From Ceratotherium simum simum (lineage: Eukaryota; Chordata; Mammalia; Perissodactyla; Rhinocerotidae), in assembly GCF_000283155.1 (NCBI RefSeq), contig NW_004454156.1, positions 35,664,271 to 35,728,270 on the forward strand: 64,000 nt of DNA, in the 5' to 3' direction. The notes below the pieces were generated by a model, which ran no database searches, was not told the DNA's origin, and was given only the letters and a program-made list of their open reading frames with translations. Position numbers and translations under genes: made by a program. Of the stretch, positions 61,701-64,000 are shown piece after piece; positions within the stretch are counted from its first letter, which is position 1; the number at the start of each line of letters is the position of its first letter.

Positions 61701-64000
61701 GGTCAGCCCAGTCATGTACTGATGAAGGTTTCATAACTGGGGGAGCCCTGATTCACACCATTCGCCAGATTCTGTGGTGTGAATACTCCCACTATGGCCC
61801 ATTTCAAGCTTCCGATGTTTACTCCCTGTCCATGGAGTTGGGAAGATATGTACACTCCACTGTATGGTGTTTCCATCATGGCAGATGTCAGTAACCCCAA
61901 GAGCATAGACAATGGTACAATAATTAGGAACTGATGAGTTCTGAGAATTTCTTAACTTTGTTCTAACATAATTCATGCGATTGTAAGTTCATATAAGTTG
62001 ACTTTTTTTTTTTTTTAATAATTTTATTTATTTTTTTTCCCCCAAAGCCCCAGTAGATAGTTGTATGTCATAGCTGCACATCCTTCTAGTTGCTGTATGT
62101 GGGACGCGGCCTCAGCGTGGCCGGAGAAGCGGTGTGTCGGTGCGCACCCGGGATCCAAACCCGGGCCGCCAGCAGCGGAGCACACACACTTAACCACTAA
62201 GCCATGGGGCCGGCCCCATATAAGTTGACTTTTAATAGTGACTTTGTTTAAGGACCAGCCCACAAAATCCCTGAAAATGACACATTCAGCACTCCTGACC
62301 CAGTACAAGCTGGCTCAGCACACGACTGGGTCAGACCCACCTGAACGCAGATCCTTCATCTGCCACCTACTAAGCTGTGCAACCCTTATCTGTAAAATGG
62401 GGTCCTTGAGCACCCAGCACAGCCCAGGCGCTTTAGACGTGCTTAGTAAGTTGTGATTAGGGGCCAGCCCGGTGGTGTGGTTAAGTTCGTGTGTTCCGCT
62501 TCAGCAGCCCGGTTTGCAAGTTCGAATCCTGGGTGCAGACCTACACACTGCTCATCAAGCCATGCTGTGGCAGCGTCCCACATACAAAATAGAGGAAGAT
62601 GGACACAGATATTAGCTCAGAGCCAATCTTCCTCAGCAAAAAAAAAAAAAATTGTGATTATTATCATCATCATTTGTTCAGGGACATTAGTGTGCAGGCA
62701 GAACATTCTGGCACCGAGATGTGCCTGTGGGCCGGGCACAGTGGCCTCATTGTGTGGGGCAGGATGGCACTGGGCTGGGAGTCACAACTCTCCTTCTCTA
62801 AACAGCCCTCCTATTGTTAAACACTTGGGCGCCTTCCACAATTTTGCTTATTATAGTTACTGTGGCCATGGACATCTTCAAGCATGTAGCTTTTTGTCTC
62901 CAGTTTGAATTCTCTTCTTGTGATCCTCTTCCCGGCGGAGGTGGACTGGGTCAGAGGTGCGAACGTTTCTGTGACCTGCTGTGTTCCCAGTGGGTGGTGC
63001 CAGTTTCTGGCACCAGGAGCGCACATTCTTGTAGCAGTAACCACAACTGCTGTTTGCTAAGTGCTTTTCCATTTCCAAAGCACGGGCCCCTCTGATGCCC
63101 ACAGCGCCTCCTTGAAGGTAGGCATTACTTGGATCCTCCTTTTCCAAGGAGTCCAAGGAAACTCAGAGAGGTTGAGCGGCTTGCCTGAAGGCACACAGCT
63201 GCCAGGGTGAAATAGTGAACTTTAGGCAGGACTGAGTGAGCCAGGCTCAGTTACATGCAGTGGCTCATTCAGGCCTTACAAAACACCCATGAGATCAGTG
63301 CCATATTAGAGATGGGAAAACTGAGGCCCAGAGGGGTTCAATAGCCTGCCCAGGAAAGGTGGAGATGGAGTCTGAATGCAGGCGTCCAGTTACAGAGTCT
63401 GTATTCTTTTTTTTCTTTTTTTTTCTTGAGGAAGATTCGCCTTGAGCTAACATCTTTGCCAGTCTTCCTCTAGTTTGTACGTGGGTTGCCGCCATAGCAT
63501 GGCCGCTGACAAGTCATGTAGGTCCGCACCTAGAAACCAAACCCAGGCCGCCCAAGCAGAGCACACCAAACTTAACCACTAGGCCACTGGGCCGGCCCCC
63601 AGAGTCTGTATTCTTAACCACCACACTAAGACTTGGAAGCAGGCCTTTTGGCTCATTTCAGCGTCTCATTTTAGCCCCCTGATAAGTTCCCTCCCTGAGA
63701 ATTCCAGTTTCAGGGCCTGGATGCCTTCCTGGCCGCCCACCCCCCCGTACTGACAGAGTCTCCATCTCCCTGCAGGCACCGGGAGCCTGGCTGCCGCAGT
63801 GGAAACAGCCTCGGGCCGCCAGGCCCTGGTGGTGGGCAAGCCCAGCCCCTACATGTTCGAGTGCATCACAGAGCACTTCAGCGTGGACCCCGCCCGCATG
63901 CTCATGGTGGGCGACCGCCTGGAGACCGACATCCTCTTCGGCCACCGCTGCGGCATGACCACCGTGCTCACGCTTACGGGCGTCTCCCGCCTGGAGGAGG
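58179..64000 (+). CDS. PDXP: PDXP: pyridoxal phosphatase / chronophin (two exons; 3' end cut by window edge)
   Basis: HAD-superfamily phosphatase (C2-capped). It hydrolyses pyridoxal 5'-phosphate and removes the Ser3 phosphate of cofilin, reactivating it. Exon 1 is 58179-58752; exon 2 begins at 63776 and is still open at 64000. That gives 266 codons of about 296. All four HAD motifs are present at the human numbers: D25-C-D27-G (nucleophile and acid/base), S58-N-N60, K213 in GKPSP, and G-D238-R-L-E-T-D243 (Mg2+ site). H182 in the substrate-specificity loop (DPWHPLSD) is also kept. The start ATG at 58179 gives MARCERLRG as in human. The frame is open upstream, but no in-frame ATG lies there. 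The missing part should be about 30 residues of the C-terminus. Confidence 0.96.
59195..59385 (+). repeat. MIR SINE, PDXP intron
   Basis: agttacataacctccgagc ... aaaatgggaatgctaac ... gcctggcactggtagg. Confidence 0.6.
59434..59679 (-). mobile_element. ERE SINE, minus, PDXP intron
   Basis: Reverse-complement ERE flanked by TATCTGTTCTT (59423 and 59680), no mismatch. Confidence 0.9.
59759..60003 (+). mobile_element. ERE SINE, plus, PDXP intron
   Basis: Older-type ERE with duplication AAAGAAACAGAGGCT (59744) / AAAGAAACTGAGGCT (60004). It landed in the gaggctgag part of an old MIR-like sequence. Confidence 0.92.
62007..62216 (-). mobile_element. ERE SINE, young, perfect 17-bp duplication, PDXP intron
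   Basis: Reverse-complement ERE1 flanked by CATATAAGTTGACTTTT at 61990-62006 and 62217-62233. Confidence 0.95.
62270..62460 (+). repeat. MIR SINE interrupted by an ERE, PDXP intron
   Basis: tcatctgccacctactaagc ... atctgtaaaatggggtcc. The tail resumes after the ERE as attattatcatcatc (62660). Confidence 0.6.
62460..62651 (+). mobile_element. ERE SINE, plus, PDXP intron
   Basis: Older-type ERE inserted in the 3' end of a MIR. Duplication TTGTGATTA (62451 and 62652). Confidence 0.9.
63035..63405 (-). repeat. Two MIR fragments, PDXP intron
   Basis: gtgcttttccatttccaaag ... aactcagagaggttgagcg ... cttgcctgaaggcacac, then agatgggaaaactgaggcc. Both minus. Confidence 0.55.
63409..63599 (-). mobile_element. 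ERE SINE, minus, PDXP intron, 176 bp before exon 2
   Basis: Reverse-complement older-type ERE with a perfect 16-bp duplication, CAGAGTCTGTATTCTT, at 63393-63408 and 63600-63615. It interrupts a minus-strand MIR. Confidence 0.93.
63776..64000 (+). CDS. PDXP: PDXP coding exon 2 (partial, runs off window)
   Basis: Acceptor ccctgcag, then GTGSLAAAVETASGRQALVV through LTGVSRLEE. Contains HAD motifs III (K213) and IV (D238, D243). No stop before the window ends. Confidence 0.96.

Larger units (their letters stand above)
58753..63775 (+). other. PDXP: PDXP intron 1
   Basis: 5.0 kb with five EREs and several MIRs, covering roughly 40% of its length. The stretch 60020-61990 is largely unique and holds no recognised exon. 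Confidence 0.85.

Overview
The window is vertebrate nuclear DNA from a mammal, almost certainly a perissodactyl and most likely an equid (horse, ass or zebra). Three large split genes with GT-AG introns encode proteins close to human GGA1, SH3BP1 and PDXP. The DNA also holds 18 copies of the tRNA-derived ERE SINE typical of equids, several flanked by perfect 14-17 bp target-site duplications. The gene order GGA1 - SH3BP1 - PDXP, all on the + strand, matches human 22q13.1. There is no sign of bacterial, plasmid or viral gene content.

Layout. 1-16.6 kb is intergenic and holds an old MaLR-type LTR, L1 fragments, MIRs, six ERE copies and a GGAT-type satellite with an assembly gap. It also has two promoter-like islands, at 12.06-12.40 kb and 15.54-15.78 kb, that no recognised gene explains. 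The CpG-rich, TATA-less GGA1 promoter is at 16.6-17.06 kb. GGA1 has 17 coding exons from 17057 to 35736 (636 aa) and a poly(A) signal at 36611. From 36.64 to 42.1 kb is a mostly unique intergenic stretch. SH3BP1 has a CpG island, 18 coding exons from 42527 to 55004 (700 aa) and two poly(A) signals near 55.35-55.41 kb. From 55.43 to 57.7 kb is a stack of nested transposons. PDXP has a very GC-rich first exon at 58179-58752, a 5 kb intron with five ERE copies, and a second exon that runs off the window at 64000.

Function. GGA1 is an ARF-dependent clathrin adaptor that sorts mannose-6-phosphate receptors at the trans-Golgi. SH3BP1 is a BAR/RhoGAP protein that turns off Rac/Cdc42 at membranes. 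PDXP (chronophin) is a HAD phosphatase for pyridoxal 5'-phosphate and for phospho-cofilin. SH3BP1 and PDXP both act on actin remodelling and lie head to tail about 2.8 kb apart. All three reading frames are intact, and every catalytic or ligand-binding residue I could place is present at the human number.

No unknown multi-gene system is visible. The items most worth a second look are the two unexplained promoter-like islands, the nested ERE insertions, the higher-order satellite and triplex-prone tracts around the two 100-N gaps, and possible small-scale splicing or start-site variation in the three genes. Comparisons with human proteins are from memory; no search was run.
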